Below, piece after piece: positions 63,326-64,000 of a stretch of DNA of 64,000 nt (position 1 is the stretch's first letter; every line of letters begins with the position of its first letter). Source of the DNA: Pseudomonas sp. MYb185. Lineage in GTDB: Bacteria > Pseudomonadota > Gammaproteobacteria > Pseudomonadales > Pseudomonadaceae. Location: contig NZ_PCQD01000002.1 in the NCBI RefSeq assembly GCF_002979975.1, positions 434,001 through 498,000 on the forward strand, given 5' to 3'. A program made the position numbers and the translations under genes. The notes beneath the pieces are model-generated. The model was given only the letters and a program-made list of their open reading frames with translations, did not search any database and was not told where the DNA came from.

Positions 63326-64000
63326 TTACTTGATGGTCTCACCATTATCGATGACCAATTGGGCACCATTAATCTGTCGGGACTCATCGCTGGCTAGAAA
63401 TAGAACCAGATTCGCCACGTCCTCGGGCTTGCCCTGACCAACCTCTTGCAACTGCGTCAGCGCATCGGTATCTGCACCCGCCAGCTCGATCAGGGCCTTA
63501 GCGGTCATAGGCGTATCGTGCGCGCCAGGCAGAATTGTATTGCAACGGATTCGGTACCCCTGATTCTGACAATGAATGGCAATACTGCGCCCCATGGACG
63601 CTATCGCTCCCTTGGCTGCGGTATAGGCAAACACCTCGGCAATCCCTTTAACCGCCGCCACCGAAGATATATTGATGATGGCCCCCCCTTTCTCTCGCAT
63701 CAGCGGAATTGCATGCTTGCAGCCGAGAAAAGTGCCTTCGGTCATGACCTGAAGGTGTCGTCTGAACTGCTCCAGCGACTGCTCCTCAACCGTGGAGAAG
63801 TTGACGAAACCAGCATTGTTGACCAAGATATCCAACCTGCCGAAACGTTGCTTGACCTGGTCAAGAACACTGATCCATTGAGCTTCATCGGCCACATCAT
63901 GAACCAAGAACAGTGCACCGGGTATTTCCGCTGCCAATGCCTCACCCTGTATGTGATTGATGTCGGTGATGACCACCCTCGCACCATGCTCTGCGAGCAG
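63326..64000 (-). CDS. SDR 7, cut by the window edge
   Basis: The 3' part of an SDR gene. About 224 codons are visible and the frame stays open to base 64000, so the N-terminal cofactor motif lies outside. Visible features are NNAG (LVNNAGFVNF), catalytic Ser in INISSVAA and YTAAK, all intact. The wording is close to SDR 3 at 52.1 kb, including RQINGAQLVIDNG near the end. It is likely the same kind of alcohol dehydrogenase. Confidence 0.83.
   Translation of the reverse strand: MLAEHGARVVITDINHIQGEALAAEIPGALFLVHDVADEAQWISVLDQVKQRFGRLDILVNNAGFVNFSTVEEQSLEQFRRHLQVMTEGTFLGCKHAIPLMREKGGAIINISSVAAVKGIAEVFAYTAAKGAIASMGRSIAIHCQNQGYRIRCNTILPGAHDTPMTAKALIELAGADTDALTQLQEVGQGKPEDVANLVLFLASDESRQINGAQLVIDNGETIK

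Overview
The window looks like chromosome of a gammaproteobacterium of the Pseudomonas/Halopseudomonas type. The evidence is the family make-up and protein lengths of the housekeeping genes (glyA, ettA, gdhA, rlmG, polyphosphate:AMP phosphotransferase, radA, a Lon-related protease) and the GC-rich codon use. This is inferred from gene content; no rRNA or other definitive marker is present.

Positions 1-18,325 are ordinary chromosome. In order they hold a periplasmic solute-binding protein, glyA, ettA, gdhA, a PilZ protein, rlmG, pap, radA, a Lon-related protease, a HemD-like protein, an AraC regulator divergent from an acetoacetyl-CoA synthetase, and a double-Cache periplasmic protein. Two non-coding regions stand out: a REP-like inverted repeat upstream of ettA, and a 380-bp spacer between radA and the protease with two perfect DnaA boxes in a direct repeat.

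From about 18.4 kb to the right edge, where the last gene is cut, the window is one large catabolic cluster. A plus-strand operon (18,523-24,690) encodes a VOC protein, a kinase/DUF6285/acyl-CoA dehydrogenase trio resembling LvaA-LvaB-LvaC of levulinate catabolism (4-hydroxyacyl-CoA processing), then thiolase, 3-hydroxyacyl-CoA dehydrogenase and an enoyl-CoA isomerase/hydratase. Everything after that is on the minus strand. It includes three Rieske oxygenase alpha subunits with one phthalate-dioxygenase-type reductase, an acyl-CoA ligase, a large/small acyl-CoA dehydrogenase pair, a thiolase-fold/DUF35 pair, a TetR regulator, a 2-oxo acid dehydrogenase with a split E2, two SnoaL-like proteins, a ketosteroid-dehydrogenase-like flavoprotein, three paralogous MDR reductases, seven SDRs, a GMC oxidoreductase, GST, ThuA-like, SRPBCC, EthD and VOC proteins, and an export/uptake set (RND transporter, YCF48-like protein, two DUF1329 proteins).

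The most striking signal is a shared palindrome, AAAAC-N10-GTTTT(T)A. It occurs at eight places from 18.4 to 62.5 kb, one just upstream of the first gene of each inferred transcription unit, with a weaker copy upstream of the TetR gene. It appears to define a single regulon of about 35 genes for a hydrophobic, probably polycyclic or alicyclic (steroid- or terpenoid-like) substrate. A plausible route is uptake through the envelope proteins, ring oxidation by Rieske enzymes, dehydrogenation and double-bond reduction by flavoprotein, SDR and MDR enzymes, CoA activation and beta-oxidation-like or retro-aldol cleavage, 2-oxo acid oxidation, and final clearance of 4-hydroxyacyl-CoA pieces by the Lva-like module. 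The actual substrate cannot be read from the sequence.
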